From assembly GCA_027484985.1 (NCBI GenBank), contig JAIXRW010000038.1, forward strand, positions 1-37,168: 37,168 nt of DNA. The letters run 5' to 3'. Numbering within the stretch: position 1 is the first letter of the stretch; each line of letters starts with the position of its first letter. This DNA comes from Rhodobacter sp. (lineage in GTDB: Bacteria; Pseudomonadota; Alphaproteobacteria; Rhodobacterales; Rhodobacteraceae). Shown here one piece after another: positions 7,831-14,183 of the stretch. Below the pieces are notes generated by a model. That model was not told where the DNA came from. It saw only the letters and a program-made list of their open reading frames with translations, and searched no databases. Made by a program: the position numbers and the translations under genes.

Positions 7831-8697
7831 TCAGCCGCGCAGCATCGGGCGCAGATGTTCCAGCTGATAGCCAAAGCGCGCGGGAATGGCGATCAACTCA
7901 TCCGCCGGCATCTGCCCCGCATGGGCCAGTGCCCAGACCACCGAAGACCGGTTGCCACTGGCGCAATAGGCAAAGACCGGCCCGCCCGCCGCCTCGATCG
8001 CGGCGGCCTGCACGGCCACATTCTCGGGCGTCAGCGCGCCGCCGATCACCGGATTGGCCACAAAGGTCAGCCCCAACGCCTCGGCCGCGGCGCGCATGGC
8101 ATCCCCGTGCAGATGGGGCGGTATCTCGCCATCGGGGCGGTTGTCGATCACGGTCGTATAGCCCGCCGCCTTGATCGCGGGCAGGTCCTCGGGTTCGATC
8201 TGGGGCGAGACGGCATAGGTCGGGGTCAGGGCGCGGATATCCATGGCGGTTCCTTTGGGCGCACGTGTCGGCGCGGTCAGTCTGTCCAGCAGGGCGCTGG
8301 CACGGGGTGCGGCCACCATAGCGGCCAGCATGGCAATCAGGAAGAGGGCACCGTTGACCCCGCCATAGGACAGCGAGGCCAGCGCAGGCCCCGGGCACAG
8401 CCCCGCCAGCGCCCAGCCCGCCCCGAACAGCACCGACCCCGTGACAAGCCGCGCATCCACGCCGCTGCGGTTCGGCGGCGGAAAGGCATTGCCCAGCACG
8501 GCAACCCGCCGCCGCGCCGCGATGCGCCATGCCACGGCCATGGGCAGCATCGCCCCGCCCATCACAAAGGCCAGCGTCGGGTCCCACTGGCCGAACACAT
8601 CCAGCCAGCCCTGCACCCGCGCGGTATCGGTCATCCCCGACAGGTAAAGCCCAAGCCCGAACAACCCGCCCGCCAGCGCCGCAAACACCACCCGCAT
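7831..8697 (-). CDS. YeeE/YedE subunit B (DUF6691) fused to DUF442/TIGR01244 sulfur transferase
   Basis: 288 residues in one uninterrupted frame. Residues ~1-150 are a YeeE-type membrane half (LSGMTDTARVQGWLD at the start, then GWALAGLCPGPALA with the conserved Cys). Residues 152-288 are a complete DUF442 domain with a phosphatase/rhodanese-like loop YCASGNRSS, the family TIGR01244 that forms the N-terminal half of Blh in Xylella and Agrobacterium. No stop separates them. An internal ATG at 8244 with an upstream AAAGGAA could also release the transferase alone. Start ATG 8697 overlaps the stop of subunit A (TGATG). Role inferred: import of thiosulfate or persulfide sulfur coupled to sulfur transfer at the membrane. 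It ends 8 bp from the convergent FliM-like gene. Confidence 0.8.
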   Translation of the reverse strand: MRVVFAALAGGLFGLGLYLSGMTDTARVQGWLDVFGQWDPTLAFVMGGAMLPMAVAWRIAARRRVAVLGNAFPPPNRSGVDARLVTGSVLFGAGWALAGLCPGPALASLSYGGVNGALFLIAMLAAMVAAPRASALLDRLTAPTRAPKGTAMDIRALTPTYAVSPQIEPEDLPAIKAAGYTTVIDNRPDGEIPPHLHGDAMRAAAEALGLTFVANPVIGGALTPENVAVQAAAIEAAGGPVFAYCASGNRSSVVWALAHAGQMPADELIAIPARFGYQLEHLRPMLRG

Positions 8698-9122
8698 CAG
8701 ATGATCCCCAACCCGTGGCGCGCCACGGCCATCACCAGCCCGCCCGCAACGATGTAGAACACCGTCGCCACGATCCCCCGCAACGACAGCCGCGAAATCC
8801 CGCAGACCCCGTGCCCCGATGTGCAGCCATTCGCCATCCGCGTGCCAAGGCCCACCAGCCCCCCCGCCACGATCACCACCGCCACATTCCCGGTCACATG
8901 CGTTTGCGCCCCGCCCGCGGCCCAGGCCATGACGGCAGGCACGGCCACCAGCGCGGCCACAAACCCCGCCCTTTCGCGCCATGTGCCCCCGGCCGTTCCA
9001 TCGACCAGCCCGCCCACGATGCCCGATGCCCCCATGATCCGCCCGTTCACCAGCAGATAGGCGGCAGCGGCACAGCCGATGCAAAGCCCGCCGATCAGGC
9101 CCCAAATCCATTCGATCTGCAT
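8697..9122 (-). CDS. YeeE/YedE family sulfur transporter subunit A
   Basis: 141-residue inner-membrane protein with about four helices. The signature GCTSGHGVCGISRLS, with its two conserved cysteines, identifies the N-terminal half of a split YeeE/YedE (PmpA-like) transporter; full-length YeeE proteins that carry thiosulfate contain both halves. The ATG at 9122 gives the usual short N-terminus before the first helix (IWGLIGGLCIGCAAAAYLL); an ATG at 9152 would add ten residues without better support. It lies between the persulfide dioxygenase gene upstream and subunit B downstream, with the stop overlapping the next start. The three genes read as one operon for handling reduced sulfur. Confidence 0.85.
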   Translation of the reverse strand: MQIEWIWGLIGGLCIGCAAAAYLLVNGRIMGASGIVGGLVDGTAGGTWRERAGFVAALVAVPAVMAWAAGGAQTHVTGNVAVVIVAGGLVGLGTRMANGCTSGHGVCGISRLSLRGIVATVFYIVAGGLVMAVARHGLGII

Positions 9123-9167
9123 CGCTTGTGCATCCCCTGTGCATACCGGCATCGGCCGGCGCGGCGC

Positions 9168-10040
9168 CTAAAGCCCGTTGATCGGCACTTTCAGATAGGA
9201 TGTGCCGTTCTCCTCGGGTTCGGGCATATGGCCTGCCCGCATGTTCACCTGCAAGGCCGGGATGATCAGTTTCGGCATCGCCAGCGTCTTGTCCCGCGCC
9301 TCGCGCAGCGCCACGAATTCGTCGCGGCTCTTGCCTGCGCCGATATGCACATTGCGCGCCTTCTGCTCGCCCACCGTGGTTTCCCAGGCGAAATGCTCGC
9401 GCCCCGGCGCCTTGTAATCATGGCCGACGAAGATGCGCGTCTCCTCTGGCAGGGACAGGATTTTCTGCACCGAATCGAACATCACCGCCGCCGATCCGCC
9501 CGGAAAATCGCAGCGCGCCGTGCCGAAATCGGGCATGAACAGCGTATCGCCCACAAAGGCCGCATCCCCGATCACATAGGTCAGGCAGGCCGGCGTATGG
9601 CCCGGCGTGTGCAGCACATCACAGCGCAACTGGCCGATCATCACGCTGTCGCCCTCGCGGAACAGACGGTCGAACTGCGACCCGTCGCGCCGGAACCGCG
9701 TGCCTTCGTTGAACACCTTGCCAAAGGTATCCTGCACCACGGTGATCCGGTCGCCGATGCCGATCTTGCCGCCCAGCCGTTCCTGCAAATAGGGCGCGGC
9801 CGACAGATGGTCGGCATGGACATGGGTTTCCAAAAGCCATTGCACATCAAGCCCTTGGTCGCGGATATAGGCAATGACCGCATCCGCCGACCGCGTATCG
9901 GTCCGCCCCGAGGCAGGGTCGAAATCCAGCACCGAATCGATCACCGCGCAGGCCGTTCCCGCCGGATCGCGCACCACATAGGTCAGCGTATTCGTCGCCG
10001 CGTCGAAAAACGGCAGGATTAAGGGCGTTCCGGCCTGCAT
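9168..10040 (-). CDS. MBL-fold persulfide dioxygenase (ETHE1/Blh type)
   Basis: 290-residue cytoplasmic metallo-beta-lactamase-fold enzyme. Motif THVHADH places H73, H75, D77 and H78; HTPGHT supplies H148 and VGDTLF supplies D165. By family, H73, H148 and D165 are the mononuclear iron ligands of persulfide dioxygenases, which oxidise glutathione persulfide to sulfite. The C-terminal GHDYKAPGREH stretch is also typical of the group. AAGGAG sits 8 bp before the ATG at 10040. Together with the YeeE and DUF442 genes downstream it matches the content of the BigR/Blh sulfide-detoxification operon, but no BigR repressor is present; an FNR-type box lies upstream instead. Confidence 0.88.
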   Translation of the reverse strand: MQAGTPLILPFFDAATNTLTYVVRDPAGTACAVIDSVLDFDPASGRTDTRSADAVIAYIRDQGLDVQWLLETHVHADHLSAAPYLQERLGGKIGIGDRITVVQDTFGKVFNEGTRFRRDGSQFDRLFREGDSVMIGQLRCDVLHTPGHTPACLTYVIGDAAFVGDTLFMPDFGTARCDFPGGSAAVMFDSVQKILSLPEETRIFVGHDYKAPGREHFAWETTVGEQKARNVHIGAGKSRDEFVALREARDKTLAMPKLIIPALQVNMRAGHMPEPEENGTSYLKVPINGL

Positions 10041-10064
10041 GCGCGCACTCCTTGGTTACGCCCG

Positions 10065-10094
10065 ATCATAGGGCGCAACACCCGCCGCTTGCAA
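10065..10094 (-). promoter_or_regulatory. candidate sigma-70 promoter of the persulfide operon
   Basis: On the minus strand, TTGCAA (10094-10089) and TATGAT (10070-10065) are separated by 18 bases. Transcription would start near 10058, about 18 bases before the ATG of the MBL gene. The FNR-type dyad is centred about 52 bases upstream of that start, which is not the classic -41.5 activator position. Confidence 0.45.
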
Positions 10095-10103
10095 CCGCCC
10101 GGC

Positions 10104-10117
10104 TTGACGCAGGTCAA
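10104..10117. promoter_or_regulatory. CRP/FNR-family box (FnrL-like) between divergent operons
   Basis: TTGACGCAGGTCAA is a perfect dyad TTGAC-N4-GTCAA, one base per half from the FnrL consensus TTGAT-N4-ATCAA. It is centred 60 bp before the DksA-like start and 70 bp before the persulfide dioxygenase start. If the DksA-like mRNA begins near 10152, the site would sit at about -41.5, the class II activation position. NnrR/DnrD-type regulators use very similar boxes, so the exact protein cannot be told. Confidence 0.6.
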
Positions 10118-10170
10118 GGCAAGGGGCGGTCGTCGCGTGCAGGATCGGCGGCAGGAACAGAGGATCGCGC

Positions 10171-10488
10171 ATGAAACCCATCGCCACCCGCAAGACCGAA
10201 CTCACCGCCCGGCTGGCCCTGTTGCAAGGCCGCCTTACCGGCATCGAGGCCGAGCTTGACAGCCATGACAGCCACGACTGGCCCGACCTTGCCACCCAGC
10301 GCGAAGCCGACGAGGTGCTGGAACAGCTGGGGCAGGGCGGACAGGCCGAAATCCGCCAGATCAAGGCCGCCCTTTCACGCATCGCGGCAGGCGATTACGG
10401 GCTGTGCACCCGCTGTGGCGCCCAGATCGCCGAGGCGCGGCTGGATGCCCTGCCCGCAACGCCGCTCTGCCAGGAATGCGCGAAATGA
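10171..10488 (+). CDS. DksA/TraR-family zinc-finger protein
   Basis: 105 residues. A helical N-terminal half (ELTARLALLQGRLTGIEAEL and on) forms the hairpin arm, and the C-terminus holds a C-x2-C-x17-C-x2-C zinc finger (CTRCGAQIAEARLD to CQECAK). It is shorter than true DksA (~150 residues), closer to TraR-like or YbiI-like proteins, which may bind the RNA polymerase secondary channel. It follows the FNR-type box at 10104, so oxygen or nitric-oxide control is plausible. Its stop overlaps the start of a small ORF (ATGA at 10485), and a FadJ-like gene follows. I do not see the residues that would prove polymerase regulation. Confidence 0.82.
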   Translation: MKPIATRKTELTARLALLQGRLTGIEAELDSHDSHDWPDLATQREADEVLEQLGQGGQAEIRQIKAALSRIAAGDYGLCTRCGAQIAEARLDALPATPLCQECAK

Positions 10489-10673
10489 TCGGCCTCGCCC
10501 CGCTTTCGCCATCGCCGCAACAGGCCGACCGTCCCCTTGCGCGGTTGCAGGCCGAGATGGAGGCGCTTGCCGCCCTGATGCCCGGGCTTTGGCCACGGCC
10601 AGCGCCGCAGGCGGGCGGGGCGCGGGCGGCAATGGCGCAGGAAACCCCGCCACAACCCGCCCCGCGCCCCTGA
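10485..10673 (+). CDS. small hypothetical protein coupled to the DksA-like gene
   Basis: 62 residues. Its ATG overlaps the DksA-like stop (ATGA), the usual sign of translational coupling. The product has a short helical stretch (ADRPLARLQAEMEALAAL) followed by a proline/alanine-rich tail and no membrane segment. I do not recognise it. Support is only the overlap and the uninterrupted frame, so it could be a chance ORF in GC-rich sequence. Confidence 0.4.
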   Translation: MIGLAPLSPSPQQADRPLARLQAEMEALAALMPGLWPRPAPQAGGARAAMAQETPPQPAPRP

Positions 10674-10773
10674 CCGCGTTTGCCGCTTTCCGCCGCCCGC
10701 CGCCCCTGCACCCGCTGGGGCATTGCCAAGAAGGCCCTGCCGCGCTTTCATGGTGCCGTTAGGGAGTGGCGGT

Positions 10774-10857
10774 ATGGCGCGGAACCGGGCGCAAGACGGA
10801 TCAGGCAACACCACGGGTTCGGGCACGGCCAAACCGGCCGCGCGGCGCCCGTGCTGA
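10774..10857 (+). CDS. 27-residue leader ORF overlapping the FadJ-like start
   Basis: ATG at 10774 follows a good AGGGAG (10761-10766). The frame runs 27 codons, rich in Gly, Thr, Ala and Arg, and ends in TGA at 10855-10857. That stop overlaps the GTG (10851) which starts the FadJ-like frame and lacks its own Shine-Dalgarno. Two readings fit: a translated leader that couples to the downstream gene, or the true N-terminus of that protein separated from it by a frameshift (natural or a sequencing error). Confidence 0.4.
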   Translation: MARNRAQDGSGNTTGSGTAKPAARRPC

Positions 10858-12476
10858 CCGAGATCGCGGTCATCGGGCCGCTTTCGGCGGCGCTGCGTGC
10901 CCGCACGGCCGCGCGTCTGGCGCAGGCCACAGGTCCGGTCGTGCTGACCGTGTCCTCCGACGGCCTGCCGCTGGAAGACATCGCCACGCCCCAAGCCGTG
11001 GCCGAGGTGGCGGCACTGGCCGACCGGCTCGCATCGCTCACAGGGTCCGTGGCGCTGCTGGGTGGCGATGTGCGCGGCGCGGCGCTGGAACTTGCGCTGG
11101 GCGCCACGCATCGCATCGCATCGCCCGACGCGCAGATGGGTTTTTCCGATCTTGCCTTCGGCCTTGTCCCCGGTGCGGGGGGAACCCAGCGCCTGCCGCG
11201 GCTGGTGGGCGGGGCACAGGCGCTGCGCCTGCTGCTTCACTCGGCGGTTCTGGGCGCGGCCGAGGCGCTGGCCATCGGTCTTGTGGATCAGGTGGCGCAG
11301 GATGATCCCCGCCTTCTGGCGCGGGGGCTGGCAGGGGCCGCCGAACCGCGCCGCCGCGGCTTTGCCGATGGGCGCGGCTATCTTGCCGCCGTGGCCGCCG
11401 CACGGCAGACCGCCACCCGCCCCGCCCCGCGCCACATGGTCGATTGCATCGAGGCCGCGCTGCTTTTGCCCGTCGAACAGGGCCGCGCGCTGGAACGGGT
11501 CTGTCTGGCGGATCTCGCGGCCAGCGATACGGCCCTTGGCCTGCACCACGCCGCGCGGGCGCTGCAAGCGGCGGGCGGCGGGCCGGGGGCGCGGGTGGCG
11601 CGGCTGGGCCTGTGGGGCGGCGGGGCGCAGGCGGTGGGGCTGGCCGCGCAGGCCCTGCGCGCCGGTCTTACCGTGCAATGCGCCGCCGCCGAGCGTGAAA
11701 CGGTGGTCCGCCTGCTGGCCGATCTGGCCGAATGGCAACAGGCCGAGGTGCAGGCGGGCCGTCTGTCACCCCAGGCGCGCGATGACGATTGGGCGCGGCT
11801 TTTGCCGCAGGTCGGCGTCGATGGGCTGTCTGGCGTCGATCTGGCCGTGATGATGGCCGCAGGCGATGTGCCCGGGCCAAAGCTCTCGCTTGGCACCGAT
11901 CCGGTCGCGGGCGTGGCGCATCTGACCCGCCTTGACGGCTTGGGCGAAGTGCAACCCAACGGCGCCGCCCCCGCCGATCTGGCGCGCGCCGTGGGCTTCG
12001 TGCGGGCGATGGGCTGGGTTCCGGTGGTCACGGGCGGTGGCCATCCGGTCGCGTTGCGGCTGGCACAGGCGCTGTCGGATGCCGTGCACTGGGCCGAAGG
12101 TCAGGGCCGCCCGCGCGACACCATCGCGCGCGCGCTGGCGGCCGCAGGTCTGGCGGGCGGATCGGGCGATGCGCTCGGAGCGGGCGGGGTGGCCGACGAG
12201 GTGGCGCTGCGCTGCCTTGCCGCGCTGGCCAATGCCGGCGCCCGCGCCATCGCGGCGGCCGAGGCCCCCTCGGCCCTGCATGTCGATGCGGTGGCGGTGG
12301 CGGCGGGGTTGATGCTGCGCGCCACCGGCGGGCCGATGTATCAGGCCGATCGCCGCGGCCTTCTGGTGCTGCGGCGCGACCTGATGCAGTGGCAGGCCGA
12401 CGATGCCGCCCTGTGGTCGCCCGCACCGCTGCTCGACAGGCTTGTGTCGGACGGGCGCGGCTTTACTTCAGGATGA
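10851..12476 (+). CDS. FadJ/FadB-like multidomain protein with degenerate dehydrogenase part
   Basis: 541 residues from GTG 10851, shorter than the ~700 of FadJ. Residues ~1-200 are a crotonase (enoyl-CoA hydratase) domain: E80 in GAALELAL matches the first catalytic Glu, but the second is D100 in [20 protein letters not shown]. Residues ~235-430 align in position with the NAD-binding 3-hydroxyacyl-CoA dehydrogenase domain, yet the dinucleotide loop is [11 protein letters not shown] and the catalytic HFFNP motif is gone. Residues ~445-541 keep the 3HCDH C-terminal fold ([13 protein letters not shown] to [17 protein letters not shown]). It probably retains, at most, hydratase or isomerase activity on acyl-CoA. 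It follows the DksA-like gene; the upstream frame is open to a TTG at 10680 but has no ribosome site. Its end overlaps the convergent gene by 14 bp. Confidence 0.7.
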   Translation: MLTEIAVIGPLSAALRARTAARLAQATGPVVLTVSSDGLPLEDIATPQAVAEVAALADRLASLTGSVALLGGDVRGAALELALGATHRIASPDAQMGFSDLAFGLVPGAGGTQRLPRLVGGAQALRLLLHSAVLGAAEALAIGLVDQVAQDDPRLLARGLAGAAEPRRRGFADGRGYLAAVAAARQTATRPAPRHMVDCIEAALLLPVEQGRALERVCLADLAASDTALGLHHAARALQAAGGGPGARVARLGLWGGGAQAVGLAAQALRAGLTVQCAAAERETVVRLLADLAEWQQAEVQAGRLSPQARDDDWARLLPQVGVDGLSGVDLAVMMAAGDVPGPKLSLGTDPVAGVAHLTRLDGLGEVQPNGAAPADLARAVGFVRAMGWVPVVTGGGHPVALRLAQALSDAVHWAEGQGRPRDTIARALAAAGLAGGSGDALGAGGVADEVALRCLAALANAGARAIAAAEAPSALHVDAVAVAAGLMLRATGGPMYQADRRGLLVLRRDLMQWQADDAALWSPAPLLDRLVSDGRGFTSG

Positions 12477-12678
12477 TGCCCACCAGAACCAGCATCAGCC
12501 CAAGGAACGACACCGCCAAGGCGGCAAGGTTGATCGCCACCACCCGCTGAAGCCGGGCACGGATTTCGTCATCGGCCAGACCGGACCGCCGCGCCCGCAA
12601 GGCGATGGCGATGCACCAGACCAGCCCCGCCACACCGGCCAGCGACAGAACCGCCCCGCCCCAGATCAACCCGTCCAT
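12463..12678 (-). CDS. small two-helix membrane protein
   Basis: 71 residues with two hydrophobic segments (about 5-27 and 48-69) joined by a charged loop containing RARRSGLADDEIRARLQR. GGAGG lies 5 bases before the ATG at 12678, a strong start. The 3' end overlaps the FadJ-like gene by 14 bp tail to tail, and the gene is divergent from gapR. It looks like a conserved hypothetical inner-membrane protein; no function can be read from it. Confidence 0.7.
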   Translation of the reverse strand: MDGLIWGGAVLSLAGVAGLVWCIAIALRARRSGLADDEIRARLQRVVAINLAALAVSFLGLMLVLVGIILK

Positions 12679-12750
12679 AACCGCCTCCCCCGTGACACGG
12701 CCTTTGTCCTAGCCCGCCCGCCCGCGCCACACAAGCCGCCCGCCGCCGTC

Positions 12751-12779
12751 TTGAACAAGAGGGCCCGGAAAGGATAGGA
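12751..12779 (+). promoter_or_regulatory. possible gapR promoter
   Basis: TTGAAC (12751-12756) is followed after 17 bases by ATAGGA (12774-12779), about 30 bp before the gapR start. The -35 is good and the -10 poor, as is common in GC-rich alphaproteobacteria. Confidence 0.3.
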
Positions 12780-12807
12780 GGGTGGGCGTTCCCCAAGTGA
12801 TGAGGCC

Positions 12808-13065
12808 ATGATGAGCGATCCCACCGACGCCTACAACGTCACCGCAGACGAGCTGCGCCAGTTCGTCGAGCGGTTCGAACAGCTTGAAGCCGAAAAGAAA
12901 GACGTGGCGGAACAGCAAAAAGAGCTGATGGCCGAAGCCAAGGGTCGCGGCTATGACACCAAGGTGCTTAAAAAAGTCATCGCCCTGCGCAAGCGCAAGC
13001 CCGATGACATTGCCGAGGAAGAGGCAGTGCTGGAAATGTACAAGCAGGCGCTGGGGATGAACTGA
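12808..13065 (+). CDS. gapR: GapR nucleoid-associated protein (DUF2312)
   Basis: 85 residues, the full length of the family. The sequence shows the hallmark helical layout: DELRQFVERFEQLEAEKKDV forms a long coiled-coil helix, then QQKELMAEAKGRGYD, then a basic segment with KKVIALRKRKPDD and a final helix. GapR of Caulobacter is a DNA clamp that binds overtwisted, AT-rich DNA ahead of forks and transcription and stimulates type II topoisomerases. Tandem ATG codons at 12808 and 12811 leave a one-residue ambiguity; GAGG at 12802-12805 suits either. It is monocistronic, followed by a hairpin element at 13129. Confidence 0.93.
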   Translation: MMSDPTDAYNVTADELRQFVERFEQLEAEKKDVAEQQKELMAEAKGRGYDTKVLKKVIALRKRKPDDIAEEEAVLEMYKQALGMN

Positions 13066-13128
13066 TCCCGCATCCCGCATCCCCCTGCGCCCGGCCCCCC
13101 ACTGCATCGCTTGCGGCCAGCGGCGCGG

Positions 13129-13191
13129 GGGGGCTGTCTGCCCCCGTCGGGCGTTGCCCGACTCCCCCGAGGATATTTTTGCCAGTGTGAA
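13129..13191 (+). repeat. two-hairpin GAGGATATTTTTG intergenic element
   Basis: Two adjacent perfect hairpins, GGGGGC-TGTCT-GCCCCC (13129-13145) and GTCGGGC-GTT-GCCCGAC (13146-13162), are followed by CCCCCGAGGATATTTTTGCCAG. The T-run makes it usable as a gapR terminator. A related element with the same GGATATTT core lies at 33961. I recall such elements as common between genes in Rhodobacteraceae; that part is prior knowledge and was not computed. Confidence 0.6.
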
Positions 13192-13217
13192 AGGCAGGCC
13201 GGTTCCGCGCTTCGCCC

Positions 13218-14093
13218 TCAGGGCGCAAGGAAGCTGACACCTTCCATCGACCGGATGCGGGCGATGTCGCGGCGATAGTTTTCCTCAAGCTCGGCCAACA
13301 GCCCCTCGTCCCAACCGGGCAGATCGATCTCGGTCTCGATCTGGTCGGGCAGGGCGAATTTGTCCAGAAAGGCCGAAACGATCCGCCGCCGGGCCAGCGG
13401 CGTTGCGGGCGGGTTCGCGGCCAGATAGGCGTTCAGCCGCGCCAGCCCTTCGGGCGACATCAGGCTTGCCAGCAATTCGTCGGTTTCGGTCAGCCGCGTA
13501 TCGGGCGCATGGCCGGACACGGTTTGCAGCACATCCTGCCAGATCAGCGGCGTATCCTCGTCACACCAGATGGTCAGCGGCGCATCGGGGTTGAGGGTGC
13601 GGATTTCCTCGACCATGCGGCTCCAGCTCAGGGCGCGCGGATCGGCATTGCCCATGAATTCCTCATAGGGTTTGCCGCGCTGCTTGGCGAACAGCGCAGG
13701 CAGGAAGCTGGCCGGGCTGCGGATGGCAAGATGGAACTCGGCCTCGATCTCGGGGAAGATCTGGGTAAAGGCGCGGATGCGTTCGGCTGCCGCAGGGTAA
13801 AGGCGGCGGTCGCGGATCACCCATTGCGGATAGGACAGGAAATTGTCCCATGACAGGATCAGCCGGTCTGCACGGTCCTCATCCATGATCTGGTCCAGAA
13901 CCAGCGCCTGCGTATCGCGTGAAGCGGGCCGCCCCTTGAGCGTGATCGCCGTATCGCGCAGCAGCGCCCGATACCGCGTGGGCCCCGGCACCACGATGCC
14001 CTGATGGCCAAGGATGACGCGGTTCTTCCAAAGGCACCGGATGAGCCGTTCGTCATCGGTGCAATGGGCGCCAAGGTGATACACAATACGCAT
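13218..14093 (-). CDS. hypothetical protein, possibly sulfotransferase-like
   Basis: 291-residue soluble protein without signal peptide or membrane segment. The start, MRIVYHLGAHCTDDERLIRCL, has the beta-strand plus loop character of proteins annotated as sulfotransferase or P-loop-like in Rhodobacteraceae (compare HIGLHKTGTT), but the classic PAPS-binding P-loop is not present. The rest is charged and helical with an ERIRAFTQIFPEIEAEFHLAIRS-like run (core residues only) and no motif I can name. ATG at 14093 is chosen over the upstream alternative in another frame. It is divergent from the ABC permease at 14184 and preceded on the chromosome by the gapR terminator element. Function unknown. 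Confidence 0.6.
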   Translation of the reverse strand: MRIVYHLGAHCTDDERLIRCLWKNRVILGHQGIVVPGPTRYRALLRDTAITLKGRPASRDTQALVLDQIMDEDRADRLILSWDNFLSYPQWVIRDRRLYPAAAERIRAFTQIFPEIEAEFHLAIRSPASFLPALFAKQRGKPYEEFMGNADPRALSWSRMVEEIRTLNPDAPLTIWCDEDTPLIWQDVLQTVSGHAPDTRLTETDELLASLMSPEGLARLNAYLAANPPATPLARRRIVSAFLDKFALPDQIETEIDLPGWDEGLLAELEENYRRDIARIRSMEGVSFLAP

Positions 14094-14183
14094 GAAGGAC
14101 TTGCTGCCAACCTAACCGTTACGCCGTGGACTATACGGGGTTTTCTGGACAGGGAAACGGCTTTCGGTTAATCGGGGCCGATC

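Noticed and set aside
10395..11738. 447-residue leftward frame opposite the FadJ-like gene
   Set aside because: Low-complexity antisense shadow; the rightward frame has crotonase motifs and the 3HCDH C-terminus.
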